From Diogma glabrata (Eukaryota; Arthropoda; Insecta; Diptera; Cylindrotomidae), in contig OY856186.1 in assembly GCA_963693315.1 (NCBI GenBank), forward strand, positions 456,565,217 through 456,629,216: a stretch of 64,000 nt of DNA. Direction: 5' to 3'. A program made the translations under genes and the position numbers. The notes beneath the pieces were generated by a model. The model had not been told where the DNA came from, ran no database searches, and was given only the letters and a program-made list of their open reading frames with translations. This document shows, one piece after another, positions 25,117-37,301 of this stretch (the stretch's first letter is position 1; each line of letters begins with the position of its first letter).

Positions 25117-28100
25117 ATGAACCAAAACCAAAATCAAAATCACAATAACAACGGTACTTTTCAGCACCATAAGACAAAAAATATTGGACCTTCAGTCCGT
25201 ATTTTCCAATTGAACATTGAAGGCATAAGCAAGTCAAAAACTGAACATTTACAAAGATTATTAAAAGATTACGACATCGACGTTATAATTCTGCAAGAAA
25301 CGCATGCAGCAGATGAAGCGCAACTTACCTCTAGAGGAAACATTGTTGGTTACAAATTAATTAGTGCTATTTACCATCAATCATATGGATCTGCCACGTA
25401 TGTTAAGTCAGAAATCATGAACTGCACGCACGTACTTACACAGACGGACAACGATATACATCTTATTGCTGTTGATATATCGGACACGAAAATTGTAAAC
25501 GTATACAAGCCTCCAAATACAGGATGGCCAGCTGCTACTCTACCATTATTTTATCATCCAGCAATATATGCTGGTGACTTCAATAGCCATCACACTCAGT
25601 GGTCCTACTCAAATAATACCAATGGCGTGCAACTGACCGACTAGGCGGATGATAACAATATGTTCCTGGCATATGATGCGAAAGACTTGAAAACCTTTAG
25701 ATCTGCAAGATGGCGACGTGATTACAATCCCGACCTCTGTTTTTCCACAAAAAACGAACAACGTAACCCTATTCCAATATCTAGGGCTGTCTTACAAGGT
25801 TTTCCACGCTCTCAACATCGTCCAGTAATTCTTGAGGTAGGAATCCAAATTCCACTCGTTAACTCTACTCCTCAACCTAGATGGAATTTTAACAAAGCTG
25901 ATTGGGATAAATATAGGATGAAGTTGGATGCAGTGATTCGCTGGATCCAACCCATTCCTAAAAATTACGATAGATTTGTTGGAGCTATCATCTCAACTGC
26001 AAAGAAATGCATCCCAAGAGGCTTTCGTGAAGAATATATTCCTGGCTGGAGTAAAGAGAGCGATATATTATATGAGGAGTACCTTAGTAGTGGTGAGGCA
26101 GACGTGGCTGATGACTTAATATACTCACTGGACGCCGCGAGAAAACAAAAGTGGATTAAGGCTGTTGAAAACATTGATTTTTCCCATTCAAGCAGGGAAG
26201 CATGGAGTCTCCTTCGGAAACTGGGTGGCTCAAACTCAATTACTCGTGCTAACAATGAAATAAATCCAGAGGACATCGCAAATCACATAGTAAATATGTC
26301 TCGTGCTTCTATTAATCGCCTTCATAAGAGAACAATTAAACGCAAATTAAGAGAAATGAAGCGCAATTGCTCGTCTCCATCGAAGTATGCGAACTCTTTT
26401 AGTAGCGAAGAACTAGAATCAGCTCTGTCCCAAACAAAAAACGGAAAAGCAGCTGGCTACGATGGCATTTTTCCAGAATTTCTTAAGAATGCTGGAAAAA
26501 ATGTAAAACAGTGGCTAACTAAATTTTTCTCGAATGTCCTAGAAACCGGCAACCTACCAAAACATTTTAAGACTACGAAAGTGATATCGATACTTAAGCC
26601 AGGTAAACCATCCAATGAACCAGGAAGCTATCGCCCGATTGCCCTTTTGAGCACCTGCTATAAATTGCTAGAACGGCTCATATACAATCGTATCGCACCG
26701 ATATTGAATGACCAGATCCCAGTCGAACAAGCTGGTTTTCGTCCCAATCGCAGTTGCACTGACCAATTGCTCGCTCTAACATCCTATATCGAAGCTGGGT
26801 ATCAAAAACAACTAAAAACAGGCGCAGTATTCATCGATCTTACTGCAGCATATGACACGGTCTGGCGAATTGGGATTATATATAAGCTGTTCAATGCAAT
26901 ACCTTGTAGCACCATCTCGCGTTTAATTAACAACATGCTGAGTAATCGTGTATTCAAAGTTCATCTAAATAATTCCTGCAGTAGGTCTAAAATGCTTAAC
27001 AATGGTTTACCACAGGGTTCCGTCCTGGCGCCATTACTTTTTAATCTGTACATCCATGACATTCCTGACACAACATCAAAGAAATTTGGTTACGCTGATG
27101 ATTGGACCCTGGCCACTCAAAACACAGACATGGGTGTTTTGGAGGATTTGCTCTCAACTGACCTAGCGATAATAAATGACTATTTTCGAACGTGGAGTTT
27201 ATTTCCCAATCTAAGTAAAACCGAGAGCTCCTGTTTCCACTTAAACAACAAACTGGCAAAACACGAACTATCAGTGTTATTTAACGGCACTGTCATTAAA
27301 TACAATCAACAGCCAAAGTACCTGGGCATTACTCTCGATAGAACTCTTTCTTTTAAACTCCACCTAGAAAATACGTCACAAAAACTTAAAACGAGAAACA
27401 ATATATTGCACAAACTGGCAGGCTCTACATGGGGTGCTACTCCAGCTACCCTCCGAACAACTGCTCTAAGTCTGGTTTACTCAGTGGCTGAGTATGGCGC
27501 ACCAGTCTGGTTGAATAGCACACATACTCAAAAAGTTGACTGCCAGCTGCATGCTACGATGCGTACTATAAGTGGTACTATCAGATCCACCCCTTTACCT
27601 TGGCTCCCTGTGTTAAGCAATATCGCTCCACCTGCACTCAGACGCTCGAATGCTCTCATGCGTGAACATAAAAAGGTAACCAACAACACCACGTTACCCT
27701 TGCACGAATATTACGGTGACCACACTCGTTGTCGATTGAAGTCAAGAAAGCCTCCACATAAAACTGCCAGCAACCTGCTGGCAACTGATTTTAATATCTT
27801 GGATGCCTGGGACACCTCCTGGCAACATTACAACACAACTGGCCTTTCTATTACTAACCCGACTTCTACCCAACCTGGTTTCGATTTGCCACGTCATACC
27901 TGGACTACATTAAACCGAATAAGAACGAATCATGGACGTTGTGCTGATTCTTTCTACAAGTGGGGCATTTCAGAGTCCCCTGAGTGTGACTGCGGCGCTC
28001 CACAACAAACTATAAAACACATTGCAGCTGTGTGTCCAATTCGACGTTACAATGGCAACATCTCAGACATCCATTTGGCAACTCCCGATGTAGTAGCATG

Positions 28101-28128
28101 GATAGACTCGCTCGATGTAAACATCTAA
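25117..28128 (+). pseudogene. Non-LTR ORF2: endonuclease-reverse transcriptase
   Basis: Frame 25117-28128 is continuous except for one TAG at 25642-25644 that splits it into 175 and 822 codons. The N-terminal AP endonuclease shows FQLNIEG, LQETHA, NVYKPPN, YAGDFNSHH and SQHRPVI. The RT shows NGKAAGYDGI, YRPIALLST, FRPNRSCTDQ, FIDLTAAYDTVW, LPQGSVLAPLLFNLYI, the catalytic GYADD and KYLGITLDR. A C-terminal ECDCGAPQQTIKHIAAVCP forms a CCHC-type knuckle. Endonuclease nicks the target, and RT copies the RNA there. Apart from the nonsense codon every key residue is present, so the copy is young or the stop is a recent mutation. Codon use is more GC-rich than its surroundings. Confidence 0.9.
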
Positions 28129-28236
28129 TGTTCAAATGTACTGCCCAATGTTCAAATATTTTACTTTTTAATTTACTTAAAAGACACGCAATCAAATCGA
28201 TTGTAAGTTCATTTAATGTGTATCCATGTTTTGTTT

Positions 28237-28265
28237 TAGGTAGATTTCATAGAAGAGTCTACCTA
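28237..28265 (+). promoter_or_regulatory. 3' UTR hairpin TAGGTAGA-N13-TCTACCTA
   Basis: A perfect 8 bp stem with a 13-base loop lies 108 bases after the ORF2 stop and about 45 bases before the (TAAA)n tail. Several non-LTR reverse transcriptases recognise a 3' hairpin; that role here is inferred. Confidence 0.6.
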
Positions 28266-28330
28266 TTTTTAAGTTTAATTTTTTAATGTGTCACAAAAAA
28301 AACCATACGCTAAATAAATAAATAAATTTG

Positions 28331-29566
28331 TTTTTAACGTAAAATATTTTTAAATGAAAATTTATAAATTTATATTCACCTTCAGAAATTCACCTTCTTT
28401 ATTTTTTTTTACTGTAGTAGGCATTCTTTAAAATAATTAATTTGTTTTTTCTATGTTAGTAAGAAGTTTTTTTTTAAATGTTCCTAATAAACTTTAACAA
28501 TGTTTGAGTTCGATGTAAAATGTTATTAAAATTGGAAAATTAGTTTTCTTATCTTTAATTTTTAAAAAATACAAAATAAATACAGTTCAGTACTATAGAA
28601 ACAATGGTCACACTGGTTGTAGTTGATCATAGCAAAAAAGATGGCCGTACAAATCGATATCTTTCGAAAACTATTAGGATTTATTGTATTGTCTTCACAC
28701 TACAACAACAGTAGACCAACAGATACCATTTTAACCACATCTTGGATACTACATCAACTAAAAAACTACCGGAGGTTATCTGGACAGAATGTGATGCTAC
28801 GGGTTGAACATAAAATTCTTTACAGTAGTTCAAGTATTTAAAAAAAAAAATATTACTCTATTCTTTCAGACCGAAGTAAATAACTGAAATTTAACAAAAC
28901 CAATCCCTTTCCTTCCCATTTCTTGAAAAAATATAAGTATTATTTTATAGTAGGTGTAGAGATTTGTAACAGATTTATTCAGATTTTTATCGAATCGATC
29001 ATAAACACAAAGATAATATAGTTATTCAACATTGAAAAGAAAAAAACATTTCTGTTCGTTTTCATTAGAATATTTATAAATGGAATTTAATCTGTTAGAT
29101 GAAAAAGCTTTTATGTTCCTATCACCATTTGGTTTTCCATAAAATTTTTTAAATGAAGAGGGAAAAATAATTTTGTATTATTAAATGTATACATACATGT
29201 CATTGATTTTTTATACATTGAGCATTAAAGAAAAAAATTGCTATCCGCTTACTTAATCGATTTGATCTCTATTATCGTTTTTCCGTTTACTAGCCACCCT
29301 TACAAGATTTCTTCCAAAATATGCAATAATAATTTGAAATTATTATATTTTTTGTAAGCTTCCAATTATGTTTCTCAAGTGATTTTTGATTCATTTTCTT
29401 TATGCGTATATGATATCGTTTGTTTATCGATTCATTAGGTAGAAATCAAATAAAAATCTACCTATTGCAATGTGTTTAATCTCGGAATTTCGGAAAAATG
29501 TTGGTGCCAAACGTCAATATATGATAAGCGGAGACGGAAAATCAAAATGAAAAAAAATTTATACAT
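28331..29566. other. AT-rich spacer with one family end
   Basis: At 28861-28877, CTTTCAGACCGAAGTAA matches the right end of the element at 63895, a solo terminus. At 29436-29464 there is a hairpin with the same stem and loop length as 28237-28265. Nothing else recognised. Confidence 0.5.
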
Positions 29567-29985
29567 ATGGGGCATTCCACGTGAAGTGGAACGACCAATA
29601 ATTTGTTTTTTCCCAAATTTTGGGAATTGATAGTACTCCATTAGAAAACGATTCCGTAATTTTTTTTAGATTTTTTGGCCAACCCCTTTGCCGTCGGTGA
29701 CGGTCACAAATTTGAATTTTTTACGTGAACGATAAACGTTTTTATTTTGTAGGCAGTTTAACGCGTATACAAATTTTTTAGAAATTAGTTCGTTAGAATT
29801 TTTTCCATAGAATATACGATAAAAATATTAAAATGATTTTTGAGGGTGGTTTTCTCCCTTATTTTGAGGTTTTAAAGTTTAAAATTTTTTCGGATTGTAT
29901 GAGACGTTTTTTTTTTAAATTTTTTTTTTTTAAATTTAGTTTGAAATATGCACTTTTAAATAATTTTCATCGCGTGATGAAAGTA
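29567..29985 (+). repeat. Repeat, inverted partner of 8066-8345
   Basis: It starts at GGGGCATTCCACGTGAAGTG and runs into the MITE. The section from about 29720 matches 8066-8345 inverted, including TTTTTGAGGGTGGTTTTCTC-type and TATGCACTTTTAAATAATTT-type blocks. Confidence 0.65.
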
Positions 29986-30386
29986 GTATCGATGTGAGCG
30001 CTAGAGGGCGCTGAATATAAAAAAAACAAGGTTTTCACGTAGTTTTGAAACTTTATGATTTTTTTCCTCAGGAATAGCTCAATGTAGGAAAATTTTGTAC
30101 CTAACAATTTTGATTTAAAATTTTACGTAGATTACGAATACATTGTTCGATTTTCAAAAATCATCAATTTCAAAAATATTAGCCGCCATATTGGTGCCGC
30201 CATTTTGAATTTTAATAATTTGACCCTGAATTTGGATTTAATTACTATGACTCTCTTATAATACATTCTTTGAATTTTAATTTTCATTTTACAGCACAAG
30301 ATATAGCGTGAAAACTGGGTTTTGGGGTGGTTTTTAACTTTCAACGCCCTCTAGTGCTCACATCGATACTACTTCCATCACGCGAT
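29969..30386. mobile_element. Fold-back MITE, 45 bp TIRs
   Basis: 29969-30013 and 30342-30386 are inverted copies with few mismatches: ATCGCGTGATG, AAGTAGTATCGATGTGAGC, then CTAGAGGGCG-TG. The interior of about 330 bp is AT-rich and non-coding. The same terminus occurs at 8068. No clean target duplication seen. Confidence 0.78.
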
Positions 30387-30613
30387 ACGTTTTAACGTTT
30401 CATTAATTCTTTTTCTAATCAAAATTTTACTCCCTTTTCCAAATTTCTCAAATTATTCTCATGTTAAGTTGATTATCACAAATCTAATCGCAAAATTTTT
30501 ATGCCCGTGCACAAAACTTCGATGTCAACTAATTTTGTAATAATTTGATTCCTTTTCCATTTGTCTGGGAAAAAGACAAATGTTTTCATAATTTACAAAC
30601 CATTTAAAAAGTT

Positions 30614-31056
30614 AAAGAAGATATTGGCCACTCTCCAGCAGACTTGGCTTACGGCCAAGCGTTAAGAGTACCAGGTGAGCTTGTAATTAAAAATCCAAAT
30701 GCTGCACTGTGGGATCCAACCAATTTCGTTTATAATTTGCGAAACCACATGCGAAAATTAAAAGCTACGCCGCCACGTGAAATCAAAAAGGATCAATCGT
30801 GCATACCATCAGAGCTTAACTCTTGAAATTTGTATTTTTGAGAATTGACCGAATGCGGCCTGGACTTGAAGATCCATATGAAGGTCCTTTCGAAATCATA
30901 AAACGACTTCGGAAAACCTTAGTCATTAATGTCAATGGTAAAAGTCAGACAGTCTCCATCGATAGAGTAAAACCTGTTTACATTGTCGATTCCATCTCCG
31001 ACGAATGTCAGAATCAAAAGGAAAAACCAAGTCGTCGAATAAGATTTACGTGTTAA
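30614..31056 (+). pseudogene. Ty3/gypsy integrase C-terminal fragment
   Basis: The frame from 30614 gives DIGHSPADLAYGQALRVPGE and then LRNHMRKLKATPPRE, the end of the integrase core. After a one-base frame change near 30822 it gives FVFLRIDRMRPGLEDPYEGP, FEIIKRL, NVNGKSQTVSIDRVKPVY, the SH3-like GPF/Y C-terminal domain of gypsy integrases. The family match is to Ty3/gypsy rather than BEL/Pao because of the LVYG-TLR-PGE and PPY-GPF patterns. Everything upstream in pol is missing. The frame ends at a TAA at 31054. Confidence 0.85.
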
Positions 31057-31640
31057 GTTTTTTATTGTTTAGTTAATTATAATCATAGTTATTACTCAAC
31101 ATTTCTTTGATTGCAAATATCGTGTGTCCTATCTTTGTTTTATTGGTCCTCTTGTGCATTCGTCACACAGGAAGTAAATTGCCACTCAGTCGTCTACACT
31201 GAAAAGGGGGTTATGCGATGATCCAATAACTATACTCGTCACGGTTATCCAATATCTATACTCGCCACTGTTTTTGGTTAATAAAACCCGGTTTTTTTCT
31301 AAACGAGAGAGAAAACGAAGTATTATAAATTAAATTGAATGTACGTTAAAATTCTTCTTGTTGTTTTCTCTTCATCTATGGCTGCAGCACGTCGTAGACT
31401 TAATTCCAAACACAGTGATAATATTGTAAAATAAATTATAACTAATATTGTAAATTAAATCATAAATAAAACGTATGTAATATTGTAAATAAAAGTGTAA
31501 ACTATGTTGTAAAGACAAGTGTAATTTATGTTGTCAATAAAACTACAAATATAGTTGTAAATAACAGTTTAATTGGATAAAATATTAGTGTGATACCAGA
31601 GTTCCCCATTGAAGCTCGTGGTACAGAAACGGACTACGAC
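31057..31640 (+). repeat. Gypsy 3' UTR and probable 3' LTR
   Basis: A purine tract CTGAAAAGGGGG (31199-31210) sits where the polypurine tract should be. It is followed by AATAAA (about 31281) and a run of short diverged units around TTGTAAATAAAAGTGTAA (31420-31580). The 5' LTR is not in the window, so LTR limits are guesses. Confidence 0.5.
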
Positions 31641-33822
31641 AGCGTTCCTGAAAAATCAGCTGTTTTAAAAATTTACTAAACTTTGTTGTCCTTGATCTGG
31701 ATGAAAATGACCAAGCTCATATTTGAAAACTTTTGTACATGTAGATAACAATATAAATCTTTCCAAAAATTAAAAAAAAAATTGTTCAAGTTCAGAGGTT
31801 GAGACCCTGGGGCTGTTAAAACGAAAACAAACGCAAACGGCCATGCTTGCATCATTTTTGAGTTTATTTTGATAAAACTAATACTAGCTTTTAGATAAAC
31901 TTTTCAACTATAACCTCAGAAATTTTCAGCCTTCTAACCCAAGAAGTTCCAATGCAATTAGCATTATACTAACATAATGCACGCTACTCTCACGCCATAC
32001 GATTACAACAACAAAAATATAAAAATATCCCACAGAAAAATTAAATAAATTTTCTATTGTTTGTTTTTTTTTGAGTTTTTTTTTTTTGGCAAAAATTTAG
32101 AAAAAATTAAAACAAAGCTGAGTCATTATAGTTTTGAATTAAGGAATATTGTTTTGGGAAATTTGGAATATTTGGGAGTGGTTTCGTTGAAACAAATATA
32201 AGTATATTGATTACACATTTTAAAAAGTTTTCCTAAATTGATAGATATTTGTATTATTTGAGGTATAAAAGTTGTTTGATAATTTTATTGTGTGGTGGAA
32301 TTGTAGTTGTGACGTAGTTAGAACGTTAATCCACCAAAGGATTTAATATGTTATAAAGTAGTTATTACCAAATTAAACAAAACTGTTCCGATTGATAAAG
32401 TAGTTTCCGTTTATGTATTTAGTTTGGTTGGTTTGATAATTTTTTTTGGATTATTCTGTTTCTCCTTAAATTTTTTATTTAAACTAATCTGACACATCCA
32501 ATTATATTTGTACACAAGGCTGGCTGGTCCCGAAATCTACCTATTTCTAGCAGATATACCTGCCGCTTGGACTTTTTTTTATATACATTATATAATTGTT
32601 ATTATGATATATATGTCAGCCACTGAATCTAAAATGTTATTCTTTTACTTTGGTACACTCAAAAAATAAACTCCTACAGTTAAACATCAAAGAAATATAG
32701 AAATGCTTTTATTTATTTATAATTTATTTTTATATAATTTTAATCTTTTTCCTGCCTTATAAAAAAAATCTTAAAAACATCGTAGAATTTTCATTCTCCT
32801 TTTCTTCTTTTTTTTATATTTCTACTTCTTCTTATGATAAGAAAAATAAACGAATATCTGATTATGTTTTTCATTATTATATGTTTATTTTTTTAACAAA
32901 ATATCTTTTATAATAAAAATAAAACATTGTACAACAAAAAAAAATTTCGATAAAATTCCAATAAAAATTTATTTTTCTAAATAAAATGAAAAAAATATTT
33001 TTATTTTCCGGTTTAACAGTTTAACACTGTTTTCCGGAAGTATCTACGGTATATGGTTGATATGTTGATAGACCAAATCCAAATGTCTATAAAGCTTACA
33101 AACAAATATATATAGTCATATCAGATAATTACTTGTCATCTCAACTTGTTGTGTAGGAAAACTGTCAATCATTTAAGAATGATGGAGGTATGTTATAAAA
33201 TTATGATATGTTGCTTAAATTAATTGACATTTATCATAATTGACGTTACATAAATTGGAATGAGTTTGATTTTTCTAAGTTCTTAAATTGTGAAGTAGTT
33301 TTAGAATACGGTTGTGACACTTTTGGTGTTTTATCAGATTGTTTTTGCAAAATGTCGAATTACATTTTAAATTATAAAAAATTTAAAAAACTTATATAAA
33401 GATTGAAATTTTCTATGTATAAAAAATTACGAACAAAATACATCCAATGATTATTTTATATATTAATTTGACCATGGTCAAACGGCTCATCAAAACCGTC
33501 ACTAAAAATTTGATGTGGGTTTTTTGTTTGTATATGTTTTAATTTCAAAAAGTTATTTTAACGGAATTGACTGATATTATGTTTTAAAGATTTAATTTTA
33601 AGAAGACTGTGCCTAACAACATTTTTGAAAAGTGAGACTTTTGTTTGATTTGAATTACAGGATTATTTAGGATCACAATGTGGATATTTTTATTTTTAAA
33701 TAAAAAGGAATTACAATATGTATTACAATATGCATCCAGTATCACAACAACACATAAAAACCTTTTTAGACCTATAACTCCAAACAACATACGTTCCAAG
33801 GTGTTGATGGACGCATATTTTT
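31641..33822. other. AT-rich spacer, nothing recognised
   Basis: Mostly A/T homopolymer-rich sequence with no gene or TIR pair that I can support. Confidence 0.45.
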
Positions 33823-34545
33823 GAAGTGAAACTTCTAATGCGACTTCCAACAAGGTTGCGTTAAACGTTTAACGCTACCATGGAAAGTTGAAATATTTTA
33901 AACGAGAAAAAAAATTTTAAATTATACAATAAAAGAAATTTATTTTCACTAAAAAAAATTCTATTCCAATTTTTATTTAATTAATTGGTGAATAAATTGA
34001 ATATAAATAAATATAAATTAATTGAATATACATGTGGTGAGTATTTTAATGACATAGGCAGTTTGGTTTGGGGAGCTTTTAAGTATTTTGTAATCACAAC
34101 CACAAAAATTTAATTTTAAATCTGAAATAAATTATTATACATAAAATAAACTAATTTGTGGTTAGATTGGTAAAGTGAAAATCATAGTTTCGGGTAAGTC
34201 TTTTATTATTTATGTTCATAAACATTATTTTTATATTCAAAAAATGGTAGGAATGATCCAACAACCAAAGGGGGAACTACCATTGATGCAGATTTTGCAA
34301 GAAATATTGAAAAAATAGAACTCAAACATTTCGTATCTTACTTTAGTTATCATAATCCCATTGTAAATGTTATAGATTTGGATATTTCGCCACTCAAAAA
34401 TGATAATTAAAAGATACGATCAATTGTGAATTGTAAGCAATGTTAATAAAGTTTGTCTTAAAGAATATGAACAGTATGAGTTCACTAAAAATCAATTTCT
34501 ACCCCTTCCTAATTTTATTTCCACATTACGAAGTTTCACTTCTTC
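33823..34545. mobile_element. TIR element with GAAGTGAAACTTC ends
   Basis: GAAGTGAAACTTCTAATGCG at 33824 faces its inverse at about 34527-34545 (GAAGTGAAACTTCGTAATGT when reversed). The interior at 34270-34350 (TGATGCAGATTTTGCAAGAA, then TTTAGTTATCAT) resembles 61770-61850. Just inside the left end is a perfect palindrome GCGTTAAACGTTTAACGC (33858-33875). No coding capacity. Confidence 0.5.
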
Positions 34546-34679
34546 CGCGCGGAGTGACTCCTCGCACAATTTTTTTTTAAAAACTTGCAAGAACAAAATT
34601 AAAATTGAGTTGCCAATAATTCAGTTAGTGGAATATTTATATTCCCCGGTCATGTGACGCACTGTCTTACTCAATTTTT

Positions 34680-34727
34680 AAAGCCCACACATAAAGTTAT
34701 ATTAAAGCCCACACATAAAGTTATATG
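34680..34727 (+). repeat. 24 bp tandem duplication
   Basis: AAAGCCCACACATAAAGTTA occurs at 34680 and again at 34704 without mismatch. Confidence 0.85.
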
Positions 34728-34734
34728 AAAACAA

Positions 34735-34845
34735 GCAATAGTGTCCTATCATCAAGAAAGATTGCATAACTACGATTGAGGATGTTGCCGTTGACTGAAT
34801 AGGGTTCATTCGCCAGCACGCCTAAGATATCATTTTGACTAGTGA
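34735..34845 (-). repeat. Dispersed repeat, inverted copy of 4615-4727
   Basis: Reverse complement of the first half of the repeat at 4615-4860. Only this half is present. Confidence 0.68.
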
Positions 34846-34872
34846 TAACTCACTGCATTTGCCAATGATAAT

Positions 34873-35121
34873 TCGTCGCTTTAATAATGAAATGACGTAT
34901 ACGCAAAAGTATAGTTTCGAGATATTTGAGTTTAAAGTTTGATGTGCGCATGCATTTGCATGGACGTTAATTTATAATTTATTAATTCTTACCCCCAGTC
35001 ATAAAATAATTCGAAAATGTAAAAACGCCAATTCAAAGATACCCTTGTGGGGAATGCAGCGCACCTATTATATAAAAACAACGTATAAATAGCATACGTT
35101 GTTTCATTATTAAAGCGACGA
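34873..35121. mobile_element. MITE with perfect 20 bp TIRs
   Basis: TCGTCGCTTTAATAATGAAA (34873-34892) is matched exactly by its inverse at 35102-35121. The pairing continues imperfectly through ACGTAT for about 12 more bases. The element is 249 bp and non-coding. Flanks do not show an obvious target duplication. Confidence 0.8.
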
Positions 35122-35340
35122 TATGTGATATCTTTCGTTAACCCATTTCGATATTTCGTGCACAAACTATTTTCTACGATAGAACCAAAAAGGTTTTTTT
35201 TCCAAAAATTGAAAGTTTACAGTTCGTTTCATCGCCTGCCAAATTGTATTTGACAACAAATGTAATGATTTAATTTAGAGATTTTATTAAAGTTTACTGT
35301 AATATTTTTAGAAAAAATGTACATGAACTTGATTGTTACA

Positions 35341-35557
35341 TTATTTGGATATGAAAATTGTGGGTTTTTCACACCCTTTCATTTGATAATGACGATGTTT
35401 ATTCTCTATTTGACGCACAATTATATACTCGCTAGAAACATCTGGTAAAAGATATGGTCTCATAAACTCCTTGTCATCGTTTTCAATGTTCAATAAAAGT
35501 GTTTCTGTAACCATAACCGTGAATTCATTCCGACTTAGTGGAGTCTTATCATTCGCT
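35341..35557 (-). CDS. Coding-like terminal exon, unidentified
   Basis: After a good acceptor (GATTTTTCTAG) the minus strand reads open for about 71 codons to a TAA at 35341-35343. It gives segments such as PLSRNEFTVMVTETLLLNIE, KEFMRPYLLPDVSSEYIIVR and KHRHYQMKGCEKPTIF. The residue mix is protein-like rather than the Lys/Asn/Phe/Ile noise seen elsewhere in the window. I do not recognise the family. It could be the last exon of a host gene or a piece of a decayed element. It lies back to back with the + strand frame starting at 35562. Confidence 0.4.
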
Positions 35558-35561
35558 CTAG

Positions 35562-36008
35562 AAAAATCAAATGAAAAAATGTTGGAACAAATTTAATTTC
35601 CAACCAACTGAAACTGAGGACAGTTCTTTGAAAGCCGTTGAAACCGTGAATGAAAACCATTATCATAAGATTATCGTTGAAGGAAACGAATGCGCGTTTT
35701 TGTAGGGAAAAGCTTTCATATCAAAAACGCCTCAACGTTCTCCATACATCTATCAACTGAAAGTGAAAATTCTGTATTATACAGTTACTCTACGTTTCTA
35801 TTTCATTCATATCCGTACAATTCAGTTTGTTGCTGTTATTTGTCAGTGTTGTGCGACAGCTAAAAATTCTATCGTAATAAGTCTTATTTTTTTTAATTCC
35901 ACCTCGGCGTATATCTCATTTCAGGGTTGTCTGATTTTGTCAAATTTCAGAACGTCCAATATTATTTTGTTTATTTTAACACATAATACAAAAAAATGTA
36001 TGATATAA
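35562..36008 (+). pseudogene. Coding-like frame with one stop, unidentified
   Basis: After GCTCTAG the + strand reads open for 47 codons to TAG at 35703-35705 and then stays open in the same frame to 36008. The convincing part is 35562-35760: FQPTETEDSSLKAVETVNEN, HYHKIIVEGNECAFL, the stop, then GKAFISKTPQRSPYIYQLK. The YHKIIVEGNE...PYIYQLK spacing faintly recalls the start of a BAH chromatin domain, but this is weak. A GTGAAA at 35762 could be a poor donor, and the sequence beyond is ordinary AT-rich noise. Confidence 0.35.
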
Positions 36009-37301
36009 GAACTGTTACAATAAAATTGGGTTATCTACAGATTTTTCCTTTTGATTCTTTTTTGTATGTTTTTATAAGATTGTTAAAACTTCTTAGGTGT
36101 GATGAATGAATGATATATGATCATATAAAATAAAGAGAAAAAAAATAAAAATCGTGACTTTATTTCGAGATGTTTGCTTAAAAAACTACCACAAACAATT
36201 GTGAAATGCTTGTTGAATATTTGTTTTCTATTTTTATTTTATGTGTTAGGGTGAGATATTTACCAACCAATGTTAGGGTATAATTTTTTTTATAGAATGC
36301 TTTGATACCACTGGTTTTGTGGATGCAATTAAAGACATTTGATGCATATGCTTCTAAGTCAAAAGACTATGTTAATTCGTTTAAGTCGACCGGGATGATT
36401 CTTTATTTTGATTCAGTTTACTTTAAACGATGCGCTCGTTTTACCTTTTATTGTAATTGATTTACCGACTAATAACATACGCTAGTGTCGTTTAACAGAT
36501 AAACACACAATGAATAGTAAATTAATTTATGTTTTACTGATTTATTATAAGTCGTTTAGACCTTAGTTACCGAAATAATAATGACATTCTTAATTCCCAA
36601 GGGAATTATAAGAGGGAGTTATGGATTCATATTAGCCCTAGTTTTCACTATAAATTTTTGTTTTGTTTATTTATAAACAACATTATTTACATAAAGCCAT
36701 AGTAACGAATAACAATACCCCAGCTATACAATTTGAAATGAAAAACAACTAACTTGATCAATTAAAACGAAAAATCATGCTATCAAATACTTGATAAAAA
36801 TAAATATTTTAGTTTAATAAATGTTTTAGGTAGTAAAACATAAAATTATTTATGTATCACGTGAATTATTAGATGTCAATTACCTTGTGAAAATAACTAA
36901 CCCTCGGGCCAGAGGCCCTCGGGTAGTAAACGTTTCCCTCGGTAATTAACATCCCTATAATTCCCTTGATACCTAAATAACTATAATCGACGGTTGTTGT
37001 AATCATAAAAATGTTATCGGAATATATTAGCAGTTGTTGCAATCTACACAATCGTTTCCGGAAACCTGACCCTGAAGATTTCTTATTTATCCCAAGTAAA
37101 ATTAAAAAACTATGTAATGAATACACTATAATATTGAAATTATATTTGAGAAAAAACAAACTAATTTTTTATATCTATAATATTTTTATTTGCCAATCGA
37201 TTTCGAAAGCTAAGCTTGCATTGTCAAGGCCTATTTTAGCACCCCCCCCCCACCCCTTCCAAAATTTTCAATTTCCTTCCTTAGTCAAAATTATGAATAG
37301 G
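36009..37301. other. AT-rich spacer
   Basis: Contains a GC-rich hairpin (CCCTCGGGCCAGAGGCCCTCGGG, about 36901-36923) and a CCCCCCCCCC tract at 37242-37251. No gene recognised. Confidence 0.45.

Larger units (their letters stand above)
24976..28330 (+). mobile_element. Non-LTR retrotransposon, nearly intact ORF2
   Basis: It comprises a 5' segment of about 140 bp, a single long frame for endonuclease plus reverse transcriptase, and a 200 bp 3' UTR ending in (TAAA)n at 28311-28327. It lies directly after the BEL/Pao polypurine tract, so it probably inserted into that element. There is no ORF1 upstream, so it is likely 5'-truncated or from a one-ORF family. The clade within the Jockey/RTE-type elements is not resolved. 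Confidence 0.82.

Noticed and set aside
35562..35760. Firm BAH-domain assignment
   Set aside because: Only a faint spacing resemblance over about 30 residues with a stop in the middle.
36869..37159. 96-codon minus frame
   Set aside because: Passes through a GC hairpin and shows no family motif or splice context.
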